Below, piece by piece: positions 55,949 through 64,000 of a DNA stretch of 64,000 nucleotides. Position 1 is the first letter of the stretch. The number at the start of each line of letters is the position of its first letter. The notes under the pieces were generated by a model, which was given only the letters and a program-made list of their open reading frames with translations, ran no database searches and was not told where the DNA came from. Made by a program: the position numbers and the translations under genes. Origin of the DNA: Archangium lipolyticum (GTDB taxonomy: Bacteria > Myxococcota > Myxococcia > Myxococcales > Myxococcaceae); assembly GCF_024623785.1 (NCBI RefSeq), contig NZ_JANKBZ010000010.1:186001-250000 (forward strand), read 5' to 3'.

Positions 55949-58303
55949 ATGTCTACTCCATCATCGAAGACGTTGAGCCCGGCCGAGCTTGCGAAGCTGG
56001 AGCACTCGTTCGCTTCCGACCCCTCATCTGAAGCCTACAAGCCACTGGCCGAGGCCTATCTGGCCATGGGCCGTTTCATGGAAGCGATGGTCGTCTGCAA
56101 GAAAGGGGTGAAGGCTCACCCCAATCGTGCCGATCCCCGCCTCCTCCTCGCCCGCGTCTACTCCGAGCAGGGCAAGGACAAGAAGGCCCTGGAAGAGGTG
56201 CTCGGCGCCCTCCAGGTCCAGCCCACCGACAAGGCCTCGCTGCGCATGGCCGGTGTGCTCCAACTCAAGACCGGCGAGGCCGACGCGGGCAAGGCCAACC
56301 TCCTCAAGGCGTACGAGGCGGATCCGGCCGATGCCGACACGCTGGCGGCGATGCAGCAGTACGCGGTGCCGGCCCCCGTGGCCGCCGCGCCCGCGCCAGC
56401 ACCCGTGGTGGCCGCGCCCGCGCCCGTGGCGGCTCCCGCTCCCGTAGCGGCTCCCGCTCCGGTGGCCGCCGCTCCGGCGCCCGCGCCCGTGGCCGCCGCT
56501 CCGGTGGCCGCGCCGGCTCCCGCGCCCTCCCGCAAGCACGCGGCCGAGGACGAGGAGGAGGCGCCGCGTCCCAAGCGCTCGCAGCCCGCGCGCCCGGTGG
56601 CCCGTGCGGCGGTGGTCGATGACGACGTCGACACCGACGACGACGATGACGCGCCCCGCAAGCCGCGCAAGTCCGGCTCCGGTGCGAGCAAGTACGTCAC
56701 GCTCGGCCTGCTGGTCGCCCTGCCCGTCATCCTGGGTGGCTTCTTCGTCCAGGGTCGCATGGCCGCTCAGCGCAACCGGGAGATCAAGAAGCAGCTCGAG
56801 GCCGCCACCGAGCAGCTCAAGCACGACTCCTTCGACTCCTACAAGAAGGCCTGCGAGGCCGCCGACAAGGCGCTCGAGGTCGACGCCGACTCCACCGCCG
56901 CGCACGGCTACCTGGCCTACGCCTACGCCATCCGCTGGGGTGAGCACGGCGGCGGCGACGAGGCCAAGCGCCGCGCCGAGGATCACCTGGTCTCCGCCAA
57001 GAAGAGCGGGGAGATCAGCTCGCACCTCTACGCCGCCGAGGCGCTCGTCAAGACGTACGGTGGCAAGGGCAAGGAGGCTCTCACCGAGCTCGAGCAGCGC
57101 GTGAAGTCCTTCGACGAGCAGGGCAAGCGCAGCTCGCTGCTGTACCTGACGCTCGGCCTCATCCAGATGAACGCGGGCGACATGGAGCGCGCCAAGGACA
57201 ACCTGGAGAAGGCCCAGGGCCTGTCCCCGGATGATCCGCGCATCTACGCCGCGCTCGGCGCGGTGTACCGCCGGCTCGGCCAGGACGGCACCGCCTGGAA
57301 GAACTACGACTTCGCCCTGCGCTACGAGAAGGACCACCCCGAGTCGCTGCTCGGCAAGTCCCTGCTGATGCTGGAGCAGGACTCGCCCAACTACGAGCTG
57401 GCGGCCGTCATGGTGAAGAAGCTGCTGGAGGCCCAGCCGCCTCCGTCGCCCCGTCAGCTCGCGGCGGCCTACCTGGCGCGCTCGCTGCTCATCTCCCGCG
57501 TGTCCGCGGGCATGGACAAGTTCAAGCCCGAGGAGCAGGCGAAGATCTCCGAGGTCACCGGCGTGCCCACCGACAAGGAGAAGGCGCGTCAGGAGCTGAT
57601 CAAGGCCGAGGACACCGGCTTCACCCTGGACAAGCTCAGCCCCGAGCTGTCGCTCATCAAGGGCCGCCGGCTGCTCCTGGAGAACCAGTTCGACCAGGCC
57701 GCCACGGAGATCCGCAAGGCCATCAAGATCGACCCCACCCGCGCCCAGTTCTACGTCGAGCTGGCCAAGGCCCTCATGGGCAAGCCGGGCGGCGAGAAGG
57801 AGGCCTCCGAGGCGCTCGCCACCGCCATCAAGACCATGGGTGACAGCCCCAAGCTGCTCACCATGCTGGGTGACGCCTACCGCCGGCAGAACAAGCTGGA
57901 CGACGCGCTCAAGACGTACGAGCGCGCGGTGAAGGACGCCAACGCCAAGAACCCGGAGGCCCGTCTGGCCATCGGCACCATCTACCGCCAGCGCTCGGAG
58001 TGGACGAAGGCGCAGGAGTCGCTGGAGAAGGCGGCCACCGAGTTCATCGGCCAGCCGGACCGGGCCGCCACGACGCTGCTCGAGCTGGCGCGCGTCTTCG
58101 AGGGCAAGGGCGACACCGCCAAGGCCGACGAGACGTACCAGAAGGCGCTCAACGCGGACGAGGAGTACGCTCCGGCCTACTTCCACTACGCGGCGTTCCT
58201 CGCCAAGGACAAGAAGCAGGCCGCCAAGGCCAAGCTGCTGGCGCAGGAGTACATCAAGCGCGAGCCCAAGGGCGAGTTCGTGGCCCAGGCCCAGGCGCTG
58301 TGA
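55949..58303 (+). CDS. membrane-anchored TPR protein with Ala-Pro linker
   Basis: A 784-residue protein. Residues 10-135 hold cytoplasmic TPR repeats (AYKPLAEAYLAMGRFMEAMVV, DPRLLLARVYSEQGKDKKAL). Residues 139-193 are an Ala/Pro/Val repeat linker. There is an acidic patch at 223-234 (DDDVDTDDDDD) and a single transmembrane helix at about 249-266. The rest, 280-784, is a long series of TPR repeats outside the membrane. This topology suggests bridging of cytoplasmic and periplasmic partners, as in secretion, motility or sporulation machinery. The linker is encoded by near-tandem DNA repeats. The ATG at 55949 follows the promoter at 55891. Confidence 0.82.
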   Translation: MSTPSSKTLSPAELAKLEHSFASDPSSEAYKPLAEAYLAMGRFMEAMVVCKKGVKAHPNRADPRLLLARVYSEQGKDKKALEEVLGALQVQPTDKASLRMAGVLQLKTGEADAGKANLLKAYEADPADADTLAAMQQYAVPAPVAAAPAPAPVVAAPAPVAAPAPVAAPAPVAAAPAPAPVAAAPVAAPAPAPSRKHAAEDEEEAPRPKRSQPARPVARAAVVDDDVDTDDDDDAPRKPRKSGSGASKYVTLGLLVALPVILGGFFVQGRMAAQRNREIKKQLEAATEQLKHDSFDSYKKACEAADKALEVDADSTAAHGYLAYAYAIRWGEHGGGDEAKRRAEDHLVSAKKSGEISSHLYAAEALVKTYGGKGKEALTELEQRVKSFDEQGKRSSLLYLTLGLIQMNAGDMERAKDNLEKAQGLSPDDPRIYAALGAVYRRLGQDGTAWKNYDFALRYEKDHPESLLGKSLLMLEQDSPNYELAAVMVKKLLEAQPPPSPRQLAAAYLARSLLISRVSAGMDKFKPEEQAKISEVTGVPTDKEKARQELIKAEDTGFTLDKLSPELSLIKGRRLLLENQFDQAATEIRKAIKIDPTRAQFYVELAKALMGKPGGEKEASEALATAIKTMGDSPKLLTMLGDAYRRQNKLDDALKTYERAVKDANAKNPEARLAIGTIYRQRSEWTKAQESLEKAATEFIGQPDRAATTLLELARVFEGKGDTAKADETYQKALNADEEYAPAYFHYAAFLAKDKKQAAKAKLLAQEYIKREPKGEFVAQAQAL

Positions 58304-58340
58304 GCCGGGCTCCCGCTTCCCACAAGCGGGACTGATGTCG

Positions 58341-58379
58341 ACGGGCGCGGGGATGGTCTTCATCCCGCGCCCGTTTGCT
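58341..58379 (+). terminator. terminator after TPR gene
   Basis: The arm 58341-58355 pairs with 58361-58374 in 14 bp with one bulged G, followed by TTGCTT. The stem is strong and the T-tract short. Confidence 0.65.
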
Positions 58380-58436
58380 TGATGTGGGCCGCCCCTCTGT
58401 GTAAGGGGAATGGCGTTTTCCAGCAGGGGAGTCCGC

Positions 58437-59321
58437 GTGAGCGCGCGAGCCGTGAGCCAGTCGAACATCGCTTCGGATCTGCTGTCCCTCACCAAGCCCA
58501 GGCTGTCGGGCCTGGTCATCGCCACCACCGCGGGCGGCATGTGGCTGGCCCCGGGTGAGCTGACGGTGAGCCGCATCCTGGTGACGCTGCTGGCCACCTC
58601 CGGCACGGTGGGCGCCGCCAACGCGCTCAACTGTTACTGGGAGCGCCACAGCGACCGCTTCATGGCGCGCACCCGCAACCGCCCGCTGCCCTCGGGCCGC
58701 ATGGAGCCGGCGATGGCGCTGGGCTTCGGCCTGCTGCTGGCGGCCGTGTCCCTGCCCGCGCTCGCCCTGGGCGCCAACCTGCTCACCGCCGGGCTGGGGC
58801 TACTGGCACTCATCAGCTACGTGCTCATGTACACGCCCCTCAAGCCGCGCACCTCGACCGCCATGCTGGTGGGCGCGGTGCCCGGCGCGCTCCCTCCGCT
58901 CATGGGGTGGACGGCCGTGACGGGGCAGATCGACGCGGGCGGCTACGTCCTCTTCGCCATCCTCTTCCTGTGGCAGATCCCCCACTTCATCGCCATCGCC
59001 CTGTTCCGCAAGGACGAGTACGCGGCGGCCGGCCTCAAGTCCGTGCCGCTCGAGCGGGGCGATGACTCCAGCCGCCTGCAGATCGTCCTCTACCTGGTGG
59101 CGCTGGTGCCCATGACGCTGCTGCCCTTCCAGCTGCGCATCGCCGGAGGCTGGTACCTGTCGGCCGCGGTGGTGCTGGGCCTGTCGTTCCTCGGGCTGGG
59201 GGCCATGGGGCTCTTCCGGAGGCTGGGAAGGACCTGGGCCCGCCAGACGTTCCTGTTCAGCCTGCTGTACCTGGCCGGCCTCTTCGCCGCGCTGATGCTC
59301 GACAGCGGGGGACACGGTTGA
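58437..59321 (+). CDS. cyoE: heme O synthase (protoheme IX farnesyltransferase)
   Basis: A 294-residue membrane enzyme that adds a farnesyl group to heme b to make heme O for cytochrome oxidases. It belongs to the UbiA prenyltransferase family: LTKPRLSGLVIATTAGG, NALNCYWERHSDRFMARTRNRPLPSG (the Asp-rich prenyl-diphosphate motif in modified form), YTPLKPRTSTAMLVGAVPGALPPLMGW, and WQIPHFIAIALFRKDEYAAAGLKSVP. About nine hydrophobic helices. The GTG at 58437 has GGGGA at 6 bases; an ATG at 58410 is possible but its ribosome site is too close. It is followed 7 bases later by the ABC exporter genes. Confidence 0.93.
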   Translation: MSARAVSQSNIASDLLSLTKPRLSGLVIATTAGGMWLAPGELTVSRILVTLLATSGTVGAANALNCYWERHSDRFMARTRNRPLPSGRMEPAMALGFGLLLAAVSLPALALGANLLTAGLGLLALISYVLMYTPLKPRTSTAMLVGAVPGALPPLMGWTAVTGQIDAGGYVLFAILFLWQIPHFIAIALFRKDEYAAAGLKSVPLERGDDSSRLQIVLYLVALVPMTLLPFQLRIAGGWYLSAAVVLGLSFLGLGAMGLFRRLGRTWARQTFLFSLLYLAGLFAALMLDSGGHG

Positions 59322-59328
59322 TTCGAGG

Positions 59329-60339
59329 ATGTCCACGGCCCTGAAGGCCCTCTCTCCGGCGCCTGGCCGCTCCGCGGCGCCCCTGCTCCAGCTCGACGGT
59401 CTCACCCGGCGCTTCAAGCAGCGGGTGGCGCTGGATGGGTTGAGCCTCTCGGTGCGGGCGGGGGAGATCGTCGGCCTGCTCGGCCCCAACGGCGCCGGGA
59501 AGTCCACCACCTTCCAGCTGCTCGCCGGACTGCTCGCCCCGGATGCCGGGCGCGTGCTGTTCGAGGGGCGGCCCCTGTCGCTCAACGATCCGGCCCTGCG
59601 CCAGCGCATGGGCATCATCTTCCAGCGCAGCAGCCTGGATGACCTGATGAGCGCGCGGGAGAACCTGATGCTCGGTGCCCGGCTGTATGGGCTGACGGGC
59701 GCGTGGGCCCGCGAGCGCGTGGAGCAGATGCTGCGCCTCATCGGCCTCGAGGAGCGCGGGGACGAGCGGGTCTCCACCTGGTCCGGAGGCATGCGCCGGC
59801 GGTTGGAGCTGGCGCGCGCCCTGGTGCACCAGCCGAGCATCGTCCTCATGGACGAGCCCACCCAGGGGCTCGACGAGGCCTCCTTCCGCTCCTTCTGGGC
59901 GCACCTGCGCGCCCTGCGTGACGCCGAGGGCCTCACCGTGCTGCTCACCACGCATCGCGCCGACGAGGCGGAGATGTGCGACCGGCTCGCGGTGCTGGAC
60001 TCCGGCCGGCTGGTGGCCACCGACACCCCGGCGGCGCTGGCCTCCCGGGTGGGCGGGGACATCCTCACCCTGGAGGCCCGGGAGCCCGAGGCCCTCGCGG
60101 CCGAGCTGCGCACCCGGTTGGGCCTGGAGGCCCGTGTGGTGGAGGGCCGGGTGCAGGTGGAGGTGGAGCAGGGGCACGCCCTGGTCCCCCGGCTGGTGGA
60201 GGCCTTCCCGGCCGGCCGGCTCGCCTCCGTGTCCTTGCGCCGTCCCACGCTCGCGGACGTGTTCCTCCAACTCACCGGCCGCGTGCTCGGGGCGGACCAG
60301 CCCGCCGCCGAGCCCGCTCGCCGCAGGAGTCGTCATTGA
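59329..60339 (+). CDS. ABC transporter ATPase, DrrA type
   Basis: A 336-residue ATPase. Walker A GPNGAGKS, Q-loop IIFQRSSLDDLMSARENL, signature WSGGMRRRLELARALVHQP, Walker B IVLMDEP and the switch His in LLTTHRADEAEM are all present. The residues after about 230 form a DrrA-type C-terminal domain. It would energise an ABC-2 exporter made with the overlapping permease gene. It is located 7 bases after the heme O synthase, so it could export a heme-related, lipid or toxic substrate; this link is inference. Confidence 0.92.
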   Translation: MSTALKALSPAPGRSAAPLLQLDGLTRRFKQRVALDGLSLSVRAGEIVGLLGPNGAGKSTTFQLLAGLLAPDAGRVLFEGRPLSLNDPALRQRMGIIFQRSSLDDLMSARENLMLGARLYGLTGAWARERVEQMLRLIGLEERGDERVSTWSGGMRRRLELARALVHQPSIVLMDEPTQGLDEASFRSFWAHLRALRDAEGLTVLLTTHRADEAEMCDRLAVLDSGRLVATDTPAALASRVGGDILTLEAREPEALAAELRTRLGLEARVVEGRVQVEVEQGHALVPRLVEAFPAGRLASVSLRRPTLADVFLQLTGRVLGADQPAAEPARRRSRH

Positions 60340-61235
60340 TGAATGCCCACGCCACCACCGCTCCCGGCTCCGAGGTGCCCGAGACAGGGCCGTCCGGGCC
60401 GGAGCTGGACATCCGACGGGACTCCGGCGCGGAGGCCAGAGCCCCGAGCGCGCTGGCGCTCCAGTGGTCCACCGTGCGCGTGCTGCTGGCGCGCGACGTG
60501 GTGCGCTTCTTCCGTCAGCCCAGCCGCATCGTCGGGGCGCTCGCCCAGCCCATCCTCTTCTGGTTCGTCATCGGCGCGGGCTTCGCCGGCTCCTTCCGCG
60601 TGGAGGGCGCCCAGGGCATGGACTACCAGCGCTTCTCCTTCCCCGGTGTCGTCACCATGGTGGTGCTCTTCAGCGCCATCTTCGCCACCATCTCCGTCAT
60701 CGAGGACCGGCGCGAGGGCTTCCTCCAGTCCGTCCTCGCCGGGCCGGGCTCCCGCCTGGCGGTGGTGCTGGGCAAGGCGCTGGGCTCCTCGGCCATCGCG
60801 CTGCTGCAGGCCTCGCTCTTCCTCCTCTTCGCCCCCATGGCTGGCGTGAAGGCCGCCACCCTGGACGTGCCGCTGCTGTTGGGGGTGATGGTGCTGTCCG
60901 CCCTGGGCCTCACCGGCATGGGCATCGCGCTCGCCTGGTGGGTTCGCTCCACCGCCGGCTACCACGCGGTGATGAGCATCGTCCTGTTGCCCATGTGGGT
61001 GCTCTCCGGCGCGATGTTCCCCCTCAAGGGGGCCGGGCCGCTGCTCGCCTGGGTGATGCGCCTCAACCCCATGCGCTTCTCCGTGGAAGGCATCCGGCGC
61101 GCACTCTACGGCGCCGAGGCTTCACTCGCCGTGGGGACCGCCTCCTCCGGCGCGGGTCTCGAGGTTCCGGTGCTGCTCGCCTTCGCCACCGTCTTCCTGG
61201 CGCTGGCCGCCTTCAGCGTCAGCCGCCGTGAATGA
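60339..61235 (+). CDS. ABC-2 type permease, DrrB type
   Basis: A 298-residue permease with a hydrophilic N-terminus of about 45 residues and six hydrophobic helices. LLARDVVRFFRQPSRIVGALAQPILFWFVIGAGF, SVIEDRREGFLQSVLAGPGSRLAVVLGKALG and MLLPMWVLSGAMFPLKGAGPLLAWVMRLNPMRF-type segments are typical of the ABC-2 family. The ATG at 60339 overlaps the ATPase stop (TGATG), showing translational coupling. The substrate is unknown. Confidence 0.9.
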   Translation: MNAHATTAPGSEVPETGPSGPELDIRRDSGAEARAPSALALQWSTVRVLLARDVVRFFRQPSRIVGALAQPILFWFVIGAGFAGSFRVEGAQGMDYQRFSFPGVVTMVVLFSAIFATISVIEDRREGFLQSVLAGPGSRLAVVLGKALGSSAIALLQASLFLLFAPMAGVKAATLDVPLLLGVMVLSALGLTGMGIALAWWVRSTAGYHAVMSIVLLPMWVLSGAMFPLKGAGPLLAWVMRLNPMRFSVEGIRRALYGAEASLAVGTASSGAGLEVPVLLAFATVFLALAAFSVSRRE

Positions 61236-61254
61236 TGGGATGGTTTGTCCTGCG

Positions 61255-61285
61255 TTGACTTCCGGGTCCTCTCTTCTGCTACGAC
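61255..61285 (+). promoter_or_regulatory. possible promoter of copper-site lipoprotein
   Basis: TTGACT (61255-61260), a 19-base spacer and TACGAC (61280-61285) lie about 70 bases before the ATG at 61356. The long spacer lowers confidence. Confidence 0.4.
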
Positions 61286-61355
61286 AGGAAGACCCAGTAC
61301 ATCAGGCAGCCCGCACCCGAGCCGGTACGTGGGGGCGCCACGAGGGAGAGTTCAC

Positions 61356-62195
61356 ATGAAGCTGCGTATGCTGGGCGTCACGGTGCTCGGTGCCGTGGGG
61401 CTCGCCGCCCTTCCGGCCTGCAAGGAAGAGCAGTCCGCGCCGGTCACCGGCCGGGCGTCCACCCCCCCGCCCTCCGCTCCGGCTCCGGCCGCGGTGAAGA
61501 AGGCCGAGGCCCCCGCGGAGGCTCCCGCCCCCGAGGTCGGTGGTGGCACCGTCCGAGGCACCGTCTCCTTCAAGGGCATGCCTCCCGCGGCGGCCCCGGT
61601 CGCGCCCAGCGAGGATCCCGCCTGTCAGGGCATGGCGCTGACGGACCAGTCCCTCCAGGTGAAGGACGGCAAGCTGGGCAACGTGCTCGTGCGCGTGCGC
61701 GGCCTGGTGCCCCGCTCGCGTCCGGCGAAGCCCGCGATCATCGACCAGCAGCAGTGCACCTACCTGCCGCGCGTGCAGGGCGTCGCCGCCGGTCAGCCCA
61801 TCCTCATCAAGAACAGCGATGGCACGCTGCACAACGCGCGCGCGCTCGCCGGGGCGAAGACCCTCTTCAATGTGGCCCAGCCCCCCAACGGCAAGGCCGT
61901 GGAGCGCAACCTGCCCGCCGAGGCCGAGGTGGTCCGCCTCAAGTGCGACATCCACCCGTGGATGGTCTCCTGGGTGGTGGTGAATACCAATCCGTACTTC
62001 GCTACCTCCGGCGCCGATGGCTCCTTCTCCATCGAGCACCTGCCCGCCGGCAGCTACACCCTCGAGGCCTGGCACGAGACGCTCGGCACCCGGACCGCCG
62101 AGGTGTCCGTGAAGGAGGGCGAGGCCACCTCTGTCTCCTTCGAGTTCGCGGCGACCGCGCAGGCGAAGGGCTCCGCCACCGGGGGCATGAAGTAG
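61356..62195 (+). CDS. lipoprotein with cupredoxin-like copper site
   Basis: A 279-residue lipoprotein (signal ending ALPAC, Cys22). After a Pro/Ala-rich linker, residues about 62-210 form a beta domain with NSDGTLHNARAL (His159) and LKCDIHPWM (Cys197, His200, Met203), the His-Cys-His-Met ligand set of type 1 copper proteins. Residues 211-265 are a carboxypeptidase-regulatory-like beta sandwich (SFSIEHLPAGSYTLEAWHE). It may pass electrons in the periplasm, which suits the nearby heme O synthase, or store copper. The ATG at 61356 has GGGAG. The spacing C-x2-H-x2-M is shorter than in plastocyanin, so copper binding needs proof. Confidence 0.7.
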   Translation: MKLRMLGVTVLGAVGLAALPACKEEQSAPVTGRASTPPPSAPAPAAVKKAEAPAEAPAPEVGGGTVRGTVSFKGMPPAAAPVAPSEDPACQGMALTDQSLQVKDGKLGNVLVRVRGLVPRSRPAKPAIIDQQQCTYLPRVQGVAAGQPILIKNSDGTLHNARALAGAKTLFNVAQPPNGKAVERNLPAEAEVVRLKCDIHPWMVSWVVVNTNPYFATSGADGSFSIEHLPAGSYTLEAWHETLGTRTAEVSVKEGEATSVSFEFAATAQAKGSATGGMK

Positions 62196-62203
62196 GGGAC
62201 GGA

Positions 62204-62240
62204 TACCCTCACCCCGGCCCTCTCCCAGAGGGAGAGGGTG
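62204..62240. repeat. REP-like GC-rich palindromic repeat, copy 4
   Basis: ACCCTCACCCC, then CCCTCTCCC facing GGGAGAGGG, in the same orientation as copy 3. It starts 9 bases after the stop of the lipoprotein. A further ACCCTCTC at 62252-62259 can also pair with GAGAGGGT at 62232-62239, so two alternative hairpins are possible before the end of the convergent kinase gene. Confidence 0.75.
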
Positions 62241-62261
62241 GTTGGTTTGGAACCCTCTCCC

Positions 62262-63629
62262 TTACGTTTGGGACGAGGGCCCCTCTCTCCGCAGGGTGAA
62301 GCCCACCCGGGCTCCTCCTCCCGGTCGGTTCTCCGCGAAGGTGTCGCCACCGTGCGCCCGGGCAATCCGCTGCACCAGCGCCAGCCCCAGTCCCAGCGAG
62401 CCCGCCTCTCGCGCCTCTCCGCCCCGATCCTTCCGGTAGAAGGGCTCGAAGATGCGCGTCTCCTCGCCGGGCAGCAGCCCCGGGCCCCGGTCATCCACGC
62501 AGAAGGCCAGTCGTCCGTCGCGCTCGAGCAGCCGCAGGGTCTCGGCGCCTTGTCCGTGCTTGCGTGCGTTGTCCAGCAGGTTGGCCAGTGCCCGCCCCAG
62601 CAGCGTGGCGTCCCCCACCAGCTTCGCGTCGGCCACCTCCACCGTCAGCGTCTCCACCGGCTGCCCCATCCGCTCCAGCGCCCGCACCGCCAGGTCCTTC
62701 CCATCCAACTCGCGAGCGCTCAGCTGCCCGAAGTCCAGCCGCGAGCTCGCCAGCAGCTCGCCCACCAGGGCGTCCAGCTCCACCACCTCGCGCTCCATCT
62801 GGTCCGCCGTGCGCTCCGGGCCTCCGGCGTCGCGCATCAGCTCCACCAGGACGCGCAGGCGCGCCAGCGGCGTGCGCAGCTCGTGTGACACCGCCGCCAG
62901 CAGCTCGCGCTGGTCCGCCATCTGCCGCTCGATGCGAGAGGCCATCTCGTTGAAGGCCTCGGCCAGCACGGACATCTCCCCGGTGGCGTGCCGGCCCAAC
63001 TGCACGCGCGCGTCCAGCTTGCCCTCACCGAGCTCCTGTGCGGCCCGTGCCAGTGTGTCCAGCGGGCGTGACAGCTGCCGGGCGAGCCACCCCGTGGCCA
63101 TCCACAGCGTGGCTCCGGCCAGCAGCAGCACCATGGGCCCCCGCCAGGGTTGCCGGGGCCGGAAGCGTCCGTAGCAGGCCTTCGCCGTGCCGAGCTTCAC
63201 GCCCTCGCGCTCCACCGGCACGGTGAGCTCCGAGTGGGGGGAGCAGGGCCCGCCGGTGCGCACCAGCAGGGCCCCGGAGGCATCTCGCAGCTCCACGTCG
63301 AAGCCCAGGTCCCGGGTGACCGACCGGACGAGCGCGTCCCGGCGCGCGGGCTCGTCCCACACCGCGGCGAGCTGGTGGCTGACGAAGGTGCGCACGCGCT
63401 CCGTCTCTTGATGCCAGGGGGAGCCGCCCATCAGGCCGCCCATCACGCTCATCACCGTGCCCACCACCAGGACGGTGATGAAGATGGACACGCCGAACCA
63501 GACGAAGAGCCGCCGGCGCAGGTGGGCCCGGATGAACCAGCCCAGCCGGCTCATGGGCCCTCGCCGCCGGGCCCAGCCCCCATGCCCGTGAGGCGGATGG
63601 CCCGGGTGGAAGCGCGAGTGCCGTCTCAT
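62262..63629 (-). CDS. sensor histidine kinase with His-rich N-terminus
   Basis: A 455-residue two-component kinase. The first 16 residues contain five His (positions 4, 8, 11, 14, 16). A transmembrane helix lies at about 42-64, a periplasmic domain at 68-163 with two Cys (129, 152), and a second helix at about 165-183. A HAMP domain follows (LSRPLDTLARAAQELGEGKLDARV), then HisKA with His249 (AAVSHELRTPLARLR), and HATPase with LLDNARKHG, DDRGPGL and GSLGLGLALVQRIARAHGG. The start overlaps the regulator stop (ATGA). The signal may be metal or envelope stress, judging only from His and Cys content. Confidence 0.9.
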   Translation of the reverse strand: MRRHSRFHPGHPPHGHGGWARRRGPMSRLGWFIRAHLRRRLFVWFGVSIFITVLVVGTVMSVMGGLMGGSPWHQETERVRTFVSHQLAAVWDEPARRDALVRSVTRDLGFDVELRDASGALLVRTGGPCSPHSELTVPVEREGVKLGTAKACYGRFRPRQPWRGPMVLLLAGATLWMATGWLARQLSRPLDTLARAAQELGEGKLDARVQLGRHATGEMSVLAEAFNEMASRIERQMADQRELLAAVSHELRTPLARLRVLVELMRDAGGPERTADQMEREVVELDALVGELLASSRLDFGQLSARELDGKDLAVRALERMGQPVETLTVEVADAKLVGDATLLGRALANLLDNARKHGQGAETLRLLERDGRLAFCVDDRGPGLLPGEETRIFEPFYRKDRGGEAREAGSLGLGLALVQRIARAHGGDTFAENRPGGGARVGFTLRREGPSSQT

Positions 63630-64000
63630 GGGCCCTCTTTGGCGAAGAGGTAGCCCACGCCGCGCACCGTCTTGATGAGGCGTGAGCCCTCGTCGCCCAG
63701 CTTCTGCCGCAGGTGGGAGATGTGCACGTCCACGGTGCGCTCGCCCACCACGGTGTCGCTCCGGCCGGCCTCGCCGAGCAGCGCGTCGCGGGGAATGACG
63801 CGCCCCGCCCGCCGTACCAGGGCCACCAGCATGTCGAACTCGAGCCCGGTGAGCTCCACCAGCCGGCCGCCCACGCGCACCTCGCGGGCCGATACGTCGA
63901 TGGAGACGCCGCTGGACTCCAGCTTCTCGGCCACGGACGCGGGTTGGGCGCGCCGCAGCACGGCCCTCAGGCGCGCGAGCAGCTCTCTCGGGCTGAAGGG
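63626..64000 (-). CDS. OmpR-family response regulator, C-terminal part
   Basis: The 3' part of a gene that starts beyond the window; the frame is open to base 64000, where it reads PFSPRELLARLRAVLRR, the end of a receiver domain (KPF motif region). The DNA-binding winged helix follows: VELTGLEFDMLVALVRRAGRVIPRDALL, then RTVDVHISHLRQKLGD and IKTVRGVGYLF, the OmpR/PhoB hallmark. Its stop overlaps the kinase start, so the pair is one operon with the regulator first. Confidence 0.93.
   Translation of the reverse strand, partial: PFSPRELLARLRAVLRRAQPASVAEKLESSGVSIDVSAREVRVGGRLVELTGLEFDMLVALVRRAGRVIPRDALLGEAGRSDTVVGERTVDVHISHLRQKLGDEGSRLIKTVRGVGYLFAKEGP

Noticed and set aside
56365-56525. Tandem repeat as a CRISPR-like array
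   Set aside because: Units are short, in frame and encode the Ala-Pro linker of the TPR protein.

Overview
The window is GC-rich, densely coding DNA that looks chromosomal and myxobacterial (Cystobacterineae; the Archangium/Cystobacter/Melittangium group would fit, but this is inference). Supporting signs are a MYXO-CTERM-type C-terminus on a beta-propeller phytase, many lipoproteins and degenerate GGDEF proteins, an RsbQ/PAS-kinase pair, a DUF2760/Hsp70/Hsp70 operon and lipid/glycan loci of myxobacterial style. No phage, insertion sequence or CRISPR array was seen.

Layout. 1-10.8 kb is housekeeping: the end of an M23 peptidase, a degenerate GGDEF protein, an RlmM-like methyltransferase, secA, then rpsB-tsf-pyrH-frr followed by a pseudo-receiver/degenerate-GGDEF protein, and the sixA-cyaY pair. 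11-15.5 kb holds a lipoprotein and a 1262-residue flavin/iron-sulfur protein that fuses NfnB/GltD-like and NfnA/PyrK-like halves behind an unrecognised N-terminal domain. 15.6-23.4 kb is a glycan region: GT2, YfhO-like protein, SAM methyltransferase, coiled-coil protein, a tandem GT4 and a single GT4.

23.8-40.9 kb is the most unusual part, an acyl-carrier-protein-centred lipid or natural-product locus. One operon encodes a fatty acyl-AMP ligase (FAAL), an ACP, a substrate-binding-protein homologue with no signal peptide, a hotdog thioesterase, an AurF-type di-iron oxygenase, a [2Fe-2S] ferredoxin and an antiporter. Next come a CrtC/lipocalin-like protein, an alpha/beta hydrolase, an acyl-CoA oxidase-like flavoprotein, a soluble acyl-ACP desaturase, a second FAAL-ACP pair, a haloalkane-dehalogenase/OleB-like hydrolase and a three-part ligase-ACP-PlsC protein. 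A workable reading is that fatty acids are loaded on dedicated ACPs, desaturated and oxygenated by two di-iron enzymes, then released or transferred to a membrane lipid. The product is unknown.

41-50.3 kb carries a Kelch-repeat secreted protein, a patatin-like lipase, a tail-anchored protein, a phytase with a 5'-nucleotidase lipoprotein (phosphate scavenging), a small CxxC protein, and an RsbQ-like hydrolase overlapping a PAS histidine kinase. 50.3-55.6 kb is the DUF2760/Hsp70/Hsp70 operon, followed by a complete tRNA-Ala(CGC) unit with promoter and terminator. 55.9-64 kb holds a membrane TPR protein, heme O synthase, a DrrAB-type ABC exporter, a copper-site lipoprotein and a two-component system whose response regulator runs off the end of the window.

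Four copies of one GC-rich palindromic repeat lie just after stop codons, all between convergent genes.
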